The position numbers were made by a program, and so were the translations under genes. The notes beneath the pieces were generated by a model. The model made no database searches. It saw only the letters and a list, made by a program, of their open reading frames with translations, and was not told the origin of the DNA. 64,000 bases of DNA from contig JAPXFQ010001140.1 in assembly GCA_028564705.1 (NCBI GenBank), forward strand, positions 1-64,000. Direction: 5' to 3'. Positions within the stretch are counted from its first letter, which is position 1, and each line of letters opens with the position of its first letter. Positions 12,196 to 23,058 of this stretch are shown here, piece after piece. This DNA is from Apricaphanius iberus (lineage: Eukaryota > Chordata > Actinopteri > Cyprinodontiformes > Aphaniidae).

Positions 12196-13383
12196 TCACT
12201 GGGACTCTCTTATTACACCTGCAGCGAGCAGTTCTTGTAGGTGTTTGCGCACTGCATCAAGATCTTGAGGGTGGATAGGGCGTGCACGGTGCTTAAAGGG
12301 AGTCGGATCATGAAGGTTGATGGCGTGCTTCACTTTGCTCGTGCATCCAAAGTCAAGATCGTGAAAAGCAAATACTTCTGGGATGTCAGCGAGATGTTTC
12401 ATTATTCTCTCCTTCCACTCCTGTGAGATCGGTGAATCACTGAAGTTAAAACTTAGCTGTCCTTTGTTTTCAGTGGACTCATTTCTACTGGTGACATTGT
12501 GCTGGGACAGGATACAGTGGAAAACTCCAAGCTCTGCGATGACACAGGTGGACGGGATTGTGATGTCTTGTTTTGTTTCATTTGTGATCATTACAGGCAC
12601 TTTGTGTGGAGCTCTCGCTGGGAGAGTTATCAAACAAGTTTTAACACAAAGGCCCCCAGGTAAGGAAGACTGAGAGGGGTGTTCAACTATAGCATAGGTA
12701 TTGGTAGAAGTGCAGTGAACTTTAGCAGATCCCTCTAACACTACAGTATGTCCCGCTGGAACTACTGCTGCAGTCTTGGCTGACAAGGTAACTAATCCGA
12801 TATTTCCATCTTTATTGTGTGCATGTCTTAGTTCAAGAGTTTTTAATAGGGCTCTAAACCCATAAGGACAAGGTAAGTAATCAGGAGTCTTGATGCCTAA
12901 AAACTTCTCATAAAGAACATCAAGGGTATTTGTACCCACTAACACTGGTGTCTGACTATTAGGGTGAGTGTCTGGAACAACAAGAGCTAAGGTTGGTATG
13001 TCAATATCTGCATCTAAGAAGTCTTTTGGAAATGTAACACACATCTCTATATAACCCAAATAAGGGACGGGCTGACCTGCAGCGCCCTCTACTTCTAACA
13101 GGTCATAGAGGGGTTTAAGATCTTGATCTGGAAAGTTCTGTTTATAAAACGACTCAGTGACAGTAGTTACTTGTGACCCTGAGTCAAGAAGACAATTAAC
13201 ATTAACGTCAGAAATGTTAACCATAGCTGTGCATTTAGAGCCAACTAGCCCTTTTGGTAGACTGTACTTTTGAGGCTTAGTGACAGACTGCTTAAGATTA
13301 GCTCGTTGCTTATGCTTAGTGGGACAAGTTTGACCAGCTACAGTCCCCATGTGCCCCGCAATAGAGACTGTTTTTAGTTTAAC
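12196..13383 (-). pseudogene. Gypsy aspartic protease and pre-RT region
   Basis: Retropepsin-like domain with the catalytic motif CLLDSGSQVTTV near residue 56 counted from the ATG at 13350. It then extends to the N-terminal edge of reverse transcriptase. The frame is -1 relative to gag and overlaps its last codons, so it would be reached by frameshifting at 13377-13383 rather than from its own ATG. It ends at an in-frame TGA (12196-12198) where gypsy elements normally continue into RT, so this copy is probably inactivated there. Confidence 0.85.
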
Positions 13384-14987
13384 TGGTTAGTGGCTGAGGG
13401 AATTTCTGCTTCCCATTTCTTTTGTTTCTCTTTAAGCAATTTGCGTTTTTCAGCAACTCTGCCTGGGTTTGGTTCGTTTTCACAGTTTGGTTTGATGTGG
13501 CCATCTTCTCCACATTGGAAACAGTACCAGGCTCTAAGAGCGGTACTTGGGGTCTTACTGGTTCGTTCAGCCTCCTTGGTTACTTTGTCCAGCTTTGGTT
13601 TCTGTTTTTGTTTTGAGTTGGGTGCACTTTTTGGGTTCTGATCTTTTGGTTTTGCGGTGAGTTTTACTAGTTGACTTTGGATCTCTGCAACTTGTTTCGA
13701 GAGTTCTTTGATTGAGCTTAAGGTATTTGCATTATCATTTTCTTCCGAGCAGCATGTCGCAATTTGCAGGTGGGATGTCACCTTTTGTTTTGTACTGCTT
13801 AAATGTTGTCTCATGCGCATATTTTTAGCAGCATTTTGGTCTTCTTCAGCACGTAGCGAAAAAAGCAGATCAGGAAAGGTTGGAGGATTTGTTCGCTTTT
13901 GCTTTAACTGGAGTGCAGTTAAAAGGGAATCGTCCCAACAACCTCGACAGAATTGTGTGAGAAGAAGTCTGTCAAAATCATTGCTCAACGCTCCACCACG
14001 CTTTACAGTGTGAGTCAAAGCTACATGAAGGCGCTGTAAGTAAGACGACGCTTTTTCCCCTGTGTTTTGAAAGGTATCAAGAAACTTGGCGTAAAGCTCT
14101 CCGCCATCTTGAACCGTCCCAAATGCAGAATCTAACAGCTGAAGGTACTCTGACGGCGAGCTGTTGGTGTTCAAGTGCTTAACCACATCAGCTGCTGGGG
14201 GTAACAGAGACTCAATGATTCTGCGTGATTGTTGAAGTTTTGGCATATAAGGGTCAGTCATGATAAGTTCTACACTGGAACGCCAAGTGTCATAATCTGG
14301 CTCGTAAGTTGGTCTGGGTTCTTTGCCAGAGAACACTCGTAGTTTTTGTGAAAACTGTTGAACAGAATAGTCTTCTCTTTTTACAATGTGCTCAACGACC
14401 ATACGTTGCACTTCTGTGGGGTTTAAATCGTGTACAGAAATGGTGGCCGTTGTATTAGCTGGGCTACTCGCACTGTTGTTTGTCTGGTTGGTTTGTTGTG
14501 CACTTCGGACACTAGGCTGAGACTCGACCAAGGAAATTTCAGTAGAGTTATTTGTCTCAATGTGTTCAGTTTCTGGTTCTTTAATTGATTTGGCAATTTG
14601 TGACATCATGTCTTTTAGGACATCTACATAATCCCTGCCACTCATCTTAGCTAGGTATTGGATCTCAGTGAGATATGACTTAGTAGTGTCATACCCCACC
14701 TGTTCTGTGTAAACACTGGCCAGAGATTGTATCCTATAGCTAGCGCCACTATCGGATACATGGGTATGAGGTAACGGATCAAGTGCTTCAACAGCAAGAC
14801 CTGAGCTATACTCAACAATAACACTCCGGAAAAACTCAGATTTACTGTCCTCAATTTTCAGGACTCTTGAAATAGACCCATATTGTTTTAGGAACTCAAT
14901 CACCTCATCCAGTGGTTCATCTCCAGCCATTTCACTCACAATCACCGAATTTGGAACTTTGACGGATTTATTCTCAATAATATCCAT
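13374..14987 (-). CDS. Gypsy Gag (537 aa)
   Basis: Structural protein of the gypsy element. The ATG at 14987 is the first methionine after the PBS; the same frame is open upstream to the PBS without an ATG. The N-terminal ~100 residues look like an RRM-like fold comparable to PNMA/gypsy Gag N-termini (an inference from pattern only). The middle resembles a retrotransposon capsid (PTYEPDYDTWRSSVELI, then an FRGCW-like segment). Near the C-terminus is one CX2CX4HX4C zinc knuckle, CFQCGEDGHIKPNC, followed by a lysine-rich tail. The frame is intact and the stop TAA at 13374-13376 directly follows a slippery heptamer. Confidence 0.85.
   Translation of the reverse strand: MDIIENKSVKVPNSVIVSEMAGDEPLDEVIEFLKQYGSISRVLKIEDSKSEFFRSVIVEYSSGLAVEALDPLPHTHVSDSGASYRIQSLASVYTEQVGYDTTKSYLTEIQYLAKMSGRDYVDVLKDMMSQIAKSIKEPETEHIETNNSTEISLVESQPSVRSAQQTNQTNNSASSPANTTATISVHDLNPTEVQRMVVEHIVKREDYSVQQFSQKLRVFSGKEPRPTYEPDYDTWRSSVELIMTDPYMPKLQQSRRIIESLLPPAADVVKHLNTNSSPSEYLQLLDSAFGTVQDGGELYAKFLDTFQNTGEKASSYLQRLHVALTHTVKRGGALSNDFDRLLLTQFCRGCWDDSLLTALQLKQKRTNPPTFPDLLFSLRAEEDQNAAKNMRMRQHLSSTKQKVTSHLQIATCCSEENDNANTLSSIKELSKQVAEIQSQLVKLTAKPKDQNPKSAPNSKQKQKPKLDKVTKEAERTSKTPSTALRAWYCFQCGEDGHIKPNCENEPNPGRVAEKRKLLKEKQKKWEAEIPSATNQLN
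13377..13383 (-). promoter_or_regulatory. Probable -1 ribosomal frameshift site (GTTAAAC)
   Basis: In the gag frame the bases read G TTA AAC followed by the TAA stop. GTTAAAC is a known functional slippery heptamer (used by equine arteritis virus). A -1 slip here leads straight into the open protease frame. I have not folded a downstream stimulatory structure. Confidence 0.7.
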
Positions 14988-15043
14988 TTTGGGTACGTTA
15001 TGAAATAGAAATAACGTGAGAAAATAAAATTTAAAAAAAAAAG

Positions 15044-15061
15044 CTCCTGGCTGGCTCGCCA
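15044..15061 (-). promoter_or_regulatory. Gypsy primer-binding site, tRNA-Arg(ACG)
   Basis: On the - strand TGGCGAGCCAGCCAGGAG begins 8 bases inside the 5' LTR end. It is complementary to the 3' end of vertebrate tRNA-Arg(ACG) including CCA, matching over 18 bases. Confidence 0.85.
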
Positions 15062-15069
15062 AAGCTTAC

Positions 15070-16589
15070 TGTAACCCTGGACTCACGTTAAGTAGGTAAA
15101 GTAGATTTAAAAGTATGGACCAGTTGCTAGGTTCAGCAGGATTACAATATTACTACGGTGAGTGTGTAATGAAATGACGGAAGGCAAGAAAAGTAGGAAC
15201 AGTATTATTTAGTGAACAAATAATATAAAAGAAAAACAGTTCAATATAAACAATATTTAACAATAAGCATAGCCGGCATATGCAAAAAAAATATATATAT
15301 ATATATATCCCCAATCCCCTGAGCTCAGTTTGTCTTTGAATATTAGGAATCAAGTCAAATGTCTTTATGGTTCAGTTCTTTCCTTTGGTAAGTGGTGTTT
15401 TAGGGTGTTACCACTCAGTACTGTAGGAAGAATGTGGTTCTTCGATGTTCATTCCAGTTTTGGGCACATCGGGAGAGAATCCAGGGAATCCATCCAAGGT
15501 TTTCTTAACCATGTAATACTAGCCTGCACAACAATAATGGTATTATTGTTTACAGCTAAATAAATCTATTCTCAATTGCTATAGCTTTGTTTATAATTTC
15601 TCTTATTACCATATAACAATCATACAGTAATATTTTACATGCATGTTTTTAACCCAAATATCCTTTTTTTTAAATTATTTAACCATAACATTATGATTAA
15701 AATGTATTTAACCAATGAGCATATTCATTTTTAATGAATTTTAAGTTTTGTAAATCATGAAATGAATTACACGAATGAAAATCAGATATTCTCCTTCAAA
15801 ATCAACATTTCTTGCAGTAACCTTATCTATGCTTCTTGATTTAGCATTACAGAAGAATTACTGTACACTTTCATATGATAAATCATCAAAATGTACAAAC
15901 AACTTCAAAATAATAATTACACTGGACCAAAATAGTGCAAAAATAACTTAAAGTGCTTCTCAGTATTGTTATGAACCGAAATAAAACTTAATAGAATCTA
16001 TATCTTAACCAAAAAATAGCTTTAAAATAGCTTCAAACCCAAAAAAACGGCACTCGCGATGAACATTAGCATCATGCTTATATTAGCATGCGCTAGCAGG
16101 TTTCTCTAGTTCTCACATGGCAAGCACTTACCAAGATGAGCTATCATGAGGAGCCAGCAAAAGGCACGACAACACAGCCTCTCCAGCTCGTGGTCCTTCC
16201 ACTTAATACAACAAATATTCCAAATTAACTAAAAGATCATTAATATATGTTTACATCATTTTTCTTTTAAATAAAACTCACCAGACGACCCAAACTTGTT
16301 TGCTCGGACCGTCTACAGCCTGTCTCGCTCATTCCCAGAGTGCAAACAAACCCCCCCCCCGAAAACTAATGAGTGATCCGGTTCGCAGCTTAGGAGGCGG
16401 GACTAAAGCCATTTTCAACAAATCACCAGGTCATTATCACTCACTTGACCGTGAAAACAGGAAAATAAAATTTGAGCGAGTAGATCACACTTCTTCTTTT
16501 CAAAATAAACTTTTCTTTTTTAAAATAAAAAACAAATATAAAAACAACAAAAAGGAAAAGAAATTACCCATTTTCTCTACTGGGTTACA
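15070..16589 (-). repeat. Gypsy 5' LTR (right copy)
   Basis: About 1520 bp, same sequence as 7156-8680 except for a shorter C-run and a few single differences. It serves as the 5' LTR because the element is reversed. Confidence 0.93.
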
Positions 16590-16593
16590 TAAA

Positions 16594-19500
16594 GGTTATG
16601 CTGAGATGGTACCCACTGTACAGCTGACACAAGATGATGGAAAAGTGTGGTACATCCCCCATCATGGAGTACATCACCCAACCAAAGGAAAATTAAGAGT
16701 TGTATTTGACTGTGGCGCCATATATAAAGGAACTTCGCTGAACCAGCAGCTGTTGCAAGGACCAGACTTGACCAACTCTCTGATTGGAGTCCTTATTCGG
16801 TTCAGGAAGGAGCCTGTTGCAGTCATGGCAGACATTCATGCTATGTTTTATCAGGTGCAGGTACCTGATAAGCATGTTGATTTTCTCAGATTTCTTTGGT
16901 GGGTCCATGGCAATACTGACCAAGAACCAGCAGAATATCGCATGAAGGTACATCTGTTTGGTGCTGTATCATCCCCAAGTTGCGCTAATTATGCCTTAAG
17001 AAGAACTGCACAGGATAATGCTTCTGATTTCCCAGCTGAAGTAATCAGCACGGTCGACCATAATTTTTATGTAGATGACTGCCTGAAGTCTACAGCCTCG
17101 GAGGGAGATGCCATTCAACTGGTAAAGGACCTGACTGCACTCTGTCACAAAGGTGGATTCAGTCTCCAAAAATGGGTAACGAACAGCCGGTCTGTGTTGA
17201 TGTCAATCCCAAGTGACATCAGAGCGACAGAGATGAAAGACCTGGATTTGGACACAGATCAGCTTCCTGTCGAAAGAGCGCTTGGACTGAAATGGTGTGT
17301 TGAGTCTGATAAGTTCATTTTTAGGACTTCAGTGCAGGAACGGCAGCAGACCAGGAGAGGAATTCTGTCTGTGGTGAGCTCGCTGTACGATCCACTAGGA
17401 TTTTTGGCTCCTTTCACGATGATAGCCAAGTTAATGTTGCAGGATCTCTGTAGAAGAAACCTGATGTGGGATGAACACATTTCCCCCTCCTTCTCCAAAC
17501 AATGGTCTGATTGGCTAAGCGACCTTAAAAAGATGAGTGCATTCACAGTTGAACGCTGTATCAAACCTCATGACTTTGGAACAGCTGTGATAGCGCAAAT
17601 CCATCATTTTTCTGATGCAAGTCAAGTTGGTTATGGTACGGTGTCTTACTTGAGATTGGAAGATGGTGATAAAGTGCATGTGACATTTCTTATGGGGAAA
17701 GCCAGAGTTGCTCCCCTGAAGCAAATCTCCATTCCTCGCATGGAACTCACGGCAGCAATTCTCGCTGTTAGAGTAGATGCCATGCTGCAAAATGAGCTAC
17801 AGTGGCAGCTGAAGAGGTCAATGTTTTGGACTGATAGCACGACCGTGCTCAAGTACATCTTTAGTGAGACAAGACGTTTCCACACCTTCGTTGCCAACAG
17901 AGTGTCTGTTATTAGAGAAGCTACAGATGTTCGTCAATGGAAGTATGTGTGCACGAAGATCAATCCTGCAGATGAAGCGTCACGTGGAATAACAGCTGAG
18001 GAACTTCTCACAAATGGAAAATGGATTAAAGGCCCCGAATTCCTGTATTTGTCAGAGAGTGAGTGGCCTGTACCTGATTTTGAGCTAGCTGCGATTCCTG
18101 CTGATGACCCGGAGGTCAAAAGGGAACCTGCAGTGTACGCCATCGTTAAGTACTCAGAAGATCCCACAGACCGCCTCATTCACTATTTCTCGTCATGGGG
18201 AAGACTTAAAACATCTGTTGCCTGGTTCCTTGAGCTTAAAAGAGTTCTTTTGCTTTTAAGCCAAAAGAGAAAGGAGTTTAATGCTGCTGAGAGTGACAAG
18301 AAAACAGGAACTACAAATTCTGTTGAACAGAAACTTCAGAGCTTCAAGTCCACACTTCGAGGGAGGATTTTGACCCCAGAAAGTTGTGATGAGGCAGAAA
18401 AGGCAATATTTCGTTTTGTCCAGAAGCACAAGTTTGAAAGTGAAATTGCCTCTCTGACACGTGGCTTGGACAACATCTCCAAGGACAGCCCACTGTACAA
18501 ACTGGATCCAATTATGGAGGACGGCATTCTCAGAGTTGGAGGTCGCCTGCATAAATTGGCATTGCCATCAGAAATTAAGCATCCTGTTATTCTGTCAAAA
18601 GATCTGCACGTTTCCCAGCTTATTCTGCGTCATATCCATCAACAGCTAGGACACGCTGGTAGAAATCATATGTTGCACAAGCTTCGACAGAGATATTGGA
18701 TTATTAATGCCAATTCTGCTGCAAGAAAGACAATAACAGAATGCACAGTGTGTATACGATACAGAAGGAAACTTGGAGAGCAGAAGATGGCAGATTTACC
18801 TGAAGAGAGAGTCATGCCAGACAAGGCTCCCTTCACAGATGTTGGAGTGGATTATTTTGGGCCCCTGGAGGTCAAAAGAGGAAGAAACCTTGTGAAAAGG
18901 TATGGAGTGTTGTTCACCTGCCTCACTAGTCGCGCAGTGCACCTGGAGGTAGCACACACACTTGATACACCCTCTTGTATTAATGCTTTGCGAAGATTTG
19001 TTTGCAGAAGAGGCCCTGTGTCAAGCATGAGGTCTGATAATGGAACAAACTTCATTGGAGCTAACAAGGAGTTGAAGCAAAGTCTTGCTGATTTGAATCA
19101 TGAGAAAATTCAAGGTGTTTTGATTCAAGATGGGATTAAATGGAACTTTAATACACCAGCAGCCCCACATCAAGGTGGTATTTGGGAACGTCTGATCCGT
19201 TCAATAAAGAGCATGCTTTCCTCTGTTGCTGGACAGCAGGTGTTGGATGATGAGGCCCTACAGACACTGTTTTGTGAGGTGGAGGCAATACTAAACGACA
19301 GACCCATCACCAAGGTTTCTGACGACCCCAATGACCTTGAGGCCCAAACACCCAATCATATCCTGTTGCTTAAGGGGAAACCCATCCTTCCACCAGGACT
19401 CTTTGAACAGAATGATCTGTACTCAATAAGAAGATGGAGACAAGTACAATACATTGCAGAACTCTTTTGGAAAAGATGGGTGTCTGAGTACTTACTTGTG

Positions 19501-19725
19501 ATGCAGGAAAGACAAAAGTGGACAAGGCCAAGAAGAAACTTCTCTCCAGGAGATATTGTCATCATTGCTGATGCTACAGCTCCCAGAGGATCCTGGATGA
19601 TGGGCCGAGTTCTGAGTGTCAAGTCTGATACCAAAGGATTGGTCCGTTCTGTGTGCGTTCAAACTAAGACCAGTATTTTGGAGCGGCCTGTAACGAAGAT
19701 CTGCCTACTCCTGGAGGCCACATAA
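16594..19725 (+). pseudogene. BEL/Pao pol 3' part: reverse transcriptase, RNase H, integrase
   Basis: Continuation of the BEL polyprotein after the gypsy insert and its second TAAA copy. Reverse transcriptase of the Pao type has FYVDD near 17067-17081. The RNase H segment has [12 protein letters not shown] near 17604 and [11 protein letters not shown] near 17828. The integrase zinc region ([13 protein letters not shown] ... CTVC) lies near 18630-18750. The catalytic core is VDYFGPL near 18847, SDNGTNF near 19033 and the E in GGIWERL near 19180. The C-terminal domain carries [11 protein letters not shown]. The frame is open to the stop at 19723-19725. The open frame upstream of 16590 is only gypsy LTR sequence. 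Confidence 0.93.
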
Positions 19726-19910
19726 TAGAATCATGGACATTATTCTTTCTCTCTTAACACTCTATCCTCTGTCTGTTTTGTTTGTTTACAGCTTTCAAGA
19801 AGAAGACATAGGGATCCCCCTTTGTAGAGTTAGGGAAAGATAAAGAGAATAGCTCCTTGTAGAAATTAATGTAATTGTGAGTTTATATTTTTCACAATTA
19901 GGGGCCGGAG
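19726..19910 (+). other. BEL/Pao 3' untranslated region with PPT-like bases
   Basis: Between the pol stop and the 3' LTR. AGGGGCCGGAG just before TGTC at 19911 is the likely polypurine tract, though weaker than in the gypsy element. Confidence 0.55.
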
Positions 19911-20406
19911 TGTCGGAGCTATTCGGCACTTTGCAATATTTAAATACTTATTATTTAGCAATTTCTTTTTGGTTTAAATTTGGGGGAATACACTTTAAGT
20001 TTATTTATGATATTTAGTAATGATTACGTTTATTTTGTTACTTTACCACGCTTTTATTTTGAATGTACTGGGTAGCTGGAGCGCACTGGGTGAGTTTACA
20101 AATTTGGGTTGACAGACACAGGTGTGCAGGATACCTAGCAGGGCTAATGGTTTTTTACCAGGGCAAGAGAGGCTGCAAAGGGCCATGGTACTTTGTTTGT
20201 TTGTTTGCCAAAGGAAATAAATCTGATAACTGAATTGGTTTGCCTGGACAATGGACTTTGTATAAACCTGCGTAAATCCACTCCCTAGGTGTCCCAGTGG
20301 CCATTTGCTTTGATTTGATTTAGTTTAGTTTTGATTTATTTATTTATTTATTTTTATTTTTTTTCTAGTTTTTGATTATTTACACGGAGGACAAATAGTC
20401 ACTACA
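19911..20406 (+). repeat. BEL/Pao 3' LTR
   Basis: Matches 3193-3674, starts TGTCGGAGC and ends CACTACA. It directly abuts the tandem array, entering it mid-unit at GGTGGATTGTG. Confidence 0.9.
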
Positions 20407-20615
20407 GGTGGATTGTGTTATAAGTAACATGGTCTTAATAGTGAGACTTTCTGGGCATGTAAGATGTATAATTTGTCAATTAAATAAAGTATTTCAAAAG
20501 ATGTTTTGATTGACAAGTGAGATGCAAAGGGAGCATATCAAATGGACATTAGCATTACTCTCAAACCTGAACTTGCTTACATAGTCTTTTGTGGGAATGA
20601 TTTGATCATGTGGGG

Positions 20616-20689
20616 TGGCCTGTATGGGGATTGAACCCATGACCTTGGCGTTATTAGCACCATGCTCTGGCCAGCTGAGCTAACAGGCC
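20616..20689 (-). tRNA. tRNA-Ile(AAT), array copy 1
   Basis: 74 nt. All four stems pair: acceptor GGCCTGT/ACAGGCC, D stem GCTC/GAGC, anticodon stem TGGTG/CGCCA with loop CTAATAA, T stem ATGGG/CCCAT with loop TTCAATC. A is at position 73. The 3' flank here reads CCCC, not CCA. Confidence 0.75.
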
Positions 20690-21126
20690 TTGCAGTGCTA
20701 AAAAAGTTTCCCTAATTCGAAAAAAAACAACAAAAAAAACAACACAAAATAAAAAACGGTTCTTGACTTTAAACATTTTACTTGTTAACATAAATCTCAA
20801 GAGCATGATAACAAGAAAGGAAACTGTAAATTCCTCTTGTAAAGTTTTAAATGTCACCCTTCTAGAAGACGCTTTTTTTATATCATTCAAATTCTGGGCT
20901 GCAGCAGTGGCCATTTAGGTGGATTGTGTTATAAGTAACATGGTCTTAATAGTGAGACTTTCTGGGCATGTAAGATGTATAATTTGTCAATTAAATAAAG
21001 TAATTCAAAAGATGTTTTGATTGACAAGTGAGATGCAAAGGGAGCATATGAAATGGACATTAGCATTACTTTCAAACCTGAACTTGCTTACATAGTCTTT
21101 TGTGGGAATGATTTGATCATGTGTGG

Positions 21127-21200
21127 TGGCCTGTATGGGGATCGAACCCATGACCTTGGCGTTATTAGCACCATGCTCTGGCCAGCTGAGCTAACAGGCC
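21127..21200 (-). tRNA. tRNA-Ile(AAT), array copy 2
   Basis: 74 nt, fully paired cloverleaf, T loop TTCGATC (canonical B box). CCA directly follows A73 in the DNA. The nearest TTTT on the transcribed strand is over 100 nt downstream. Confidence 0.78.
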
Positions 21201-21634
21201 TTGCAGTGCTAAAAAAGTTTCAATAATTCAAAAAAACAAAACAAAAAACAACACAAAATAAAAAAACGGTTCTTGACTTTAGACATTTTACTTGTTAACA
21301 TAAATCTCAAGAGCATGATAACAAGAAAGGAAACTGTAAATTCCTCTTAAAGTTTTAAATGTCACCCTTCTAGAAGACGATTTTTTTATATCATTCAAAT
21401 TCTGGGCTGCAGCAGTGGCCATTTTGGTGGATTGTGTTATAAGCAACATGGTCTTAATAGTTAGACTTTCTGGGCATGTAAGATGTATAATTTGTCAATT
21501 AAATAAAGTAATTCAAAAGATGTTTTGATTGATAAGTGAGATGCAAAGGGAGCATATGAAATGGACATTAGCATTACTTTCAAACCTGAACTTGCTTACA
21601 TAGTCTTTTGTGGGAATGATTTGATCATGTGTGG

Positions 21635-21708
21635 TGGCCTGTATGGGGATCGAACCAATGACCTTGGCATTATTAGCACCCTGCTCTGGCCAGCTGAACT
21701 AACAGGCC
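21635..21708 (-). pseudogene. tRNA-Ile(AAT), array copy 3, degraded
   Basis: 74 nt but with mismatches in the D stem (GTTC/GAGC), the anticodon stem (5' arm GGGTG against TGCCA) and the T stem (ATTGG/CCCAT). The anticodon is still AAT. Probably non-functional. Confidence 0.7.
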
Positions 21709-21863
21709 TTGCAGTGCTAAAAAAGTTTCAATAATTCAAAAAAACAAAACAAAAAAACAACACAAAATAAAAAAAATGGTTCTTGACTTTAGACATTTTA
21801 CTTGTTAACATAAATCTCAAGAGCATGATAACAAGAAAGGAAATAGAAATTTCCTTTGTGGGT

Positions 21864-21894
21864 GTTGTTGTGGCCGAGTGGTTAAGGCGATGGA
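21864..21894 (+). pseudogene. tRNA-Ser 5' stub, copy 1
   Basis: 31 bases matching the 5' end of tRNA-Ser: acceptor strand, D arm (TGGCCGAGTGG A box) and the start of the anticodon stem (GCGATGGA). The remainder is replaced by a short palindrome, GATTTATG-TTAG-CATAAATC, running into the duplicated CTCAAGAGCATGATAAC block. Confidence 0.7.
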
Positions 21895-22387
21895 TTTATG
21901 TTAGCATAAATCTCAAGAGCATGATAACAAGAAAGGAAACTGTAAATTCCTCTTGTAAAGTTTTAAATGTCACCCTTCTAGCAGACGCTTTTTTTTATAT
22001 CATTCAAATTCTGGGCTGCAGCACTGGCCATTTTGGTGGATTGTGTTATAAGCAACATGGTCTTAATAGTTAGACTTTCTGGGCATGTAAGATGTATAAT
22101 TTGTCAATTAAATAAAGTAATTAAAAAGATGTTTTGATTGATAAGTGACTTGCAAAGGGAGTCAATAAGAACATGTAAACTGGGACCTTTGGTGGTGTGT
22201 GTTATAAGCATCAAGGTCTGAATGGTTCCACTTTCTGTCCATGTGAGATGTAAAATTTGTCAATTAAATAAAGTAATTCAAAAGATGTTTTGATTGATAA
22301 GTGAGCATATGAAATGGACATTAGCATTACTTTCAAACCTGAACTTGCTTACATAGTCTTTTGTGGGAATGATTTGATCATGTGTGG

Positions 22388-22461
22388 TGGCCTGTATGGG
22401 GATCGAACCCATGACCTTGGCGTTATTAGCACCATGCTCTGGCCAGCTGAGCTAACAGGCC
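22388..22461 (-). tRNA. tRNA-Ile(AAT), array copy 4
   Basis: 74 nt, same fully paired structure as copy 2, T loop TTCGATC, encoded CCA after A73. Confidence 0.78.
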
Positions 22462-23058
22462 TTGCAGTGCTAAAAAAGTTTCCCTAATTCGAAAAAAACA
22501 AAACAAAAAAACAACACAAAATAAAAAAAACGGTTTTTGACTTTAGACATTTTACTTGTTAACATAAATCTCAAGAGCATGATAACAAGAAAGGAAACTG
22601 TAAATTCCTCTTGTAAAGTTTTAAATGTCACCCTTCTCTAGAAGACGCTTTTTTTATATCATTCAAATTCTGGGTTGCAGCAGTGGCCATTTAGGTGGAT
22701 TGTGTTATAAGCAACACGGTCTTAATAGTTAGACTTTCTGGGCATGTAAGATGTATAATTTGTCAATTAAATAAAGTAATTCAAAAGATGTTTTGATTGA
22801 TAAGTGACTTGCAAAGGGAGTCAATAAGAACATGTAAACTGGGAACTTTGGTGGTGTGTGTTTTAAGCATCAAGGTCTGAATGGTTCCACTTTCTGTCCA
22901 TGTGAGATGTAAAATTTGTCAATTAAATAAAGTAATTCAAAAGATGTTTTGATGGATAAGTCAGATGCAAAGGGAGCATATGAAATGGACATTAGCATTA
23001 CATTCAAACCTGAACTTGCTTACATAGTCTTTTGTGGGAATTATTTGATCATGTGTGG

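Larger units (their letters stand above)
7156..16589 (-). mobile_element. Ty3/gypsy LTR retrotransposon nested in BEL pol
   Basis: Complete 9.4-kb element in reverse orientation. Reading the - strand: 5' LTR 16589-15070, PBS, gag, pro, pol (RT-RNase H-integrase), C-terminal extension, PPT, 3' LTR 8680-7156. The ends are TGTAACCC...GGGTTACA. TAAA at 7152-7155 is repeated at 16590-16593 as a 4-bp target duplication. The two LTRs are nearly identical (differences at a C-run, one GGG/GG site and one C/T site as far as I compared), so the insertion is recent. Gag to protease needs a -1 shift, and two in-frame stops break the pro-pol frame. I do not assign a clade. Confidence 0.95.
3193..20406 (+). 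mobile_element. BEL/Pao LTR retrotransposon, interrupted by a gypsy element
   Basis: A full-length BEL/Pao (Belpaoviridae-type) element: 5' LTR 3193-3674, leader, ORF1 4112-5140, gag-pol ORF2 from 5137, 3' LTR 19911-20406. Removing the gypsy insert leaves about 7.8 kb. The coding frame is the same on both sides of the insert, so pol was probably open before the insertion. The LTRs differ by four substitutions that I count in about 470 aligned bases, plus length changes in a T-rich run and a short change at the 5' end. The bases flanking the two ends (TGTTC and GGTGG) do not match, so no target-site duplication is visible. Confidence 0.9.

Noticed and set aside
16300..16589. Start of the 1141-codon frame as a natural protein start
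   Set aside because: This part is gypsy LTR read through by chance; the real BEL pol sequence begins at 16594.
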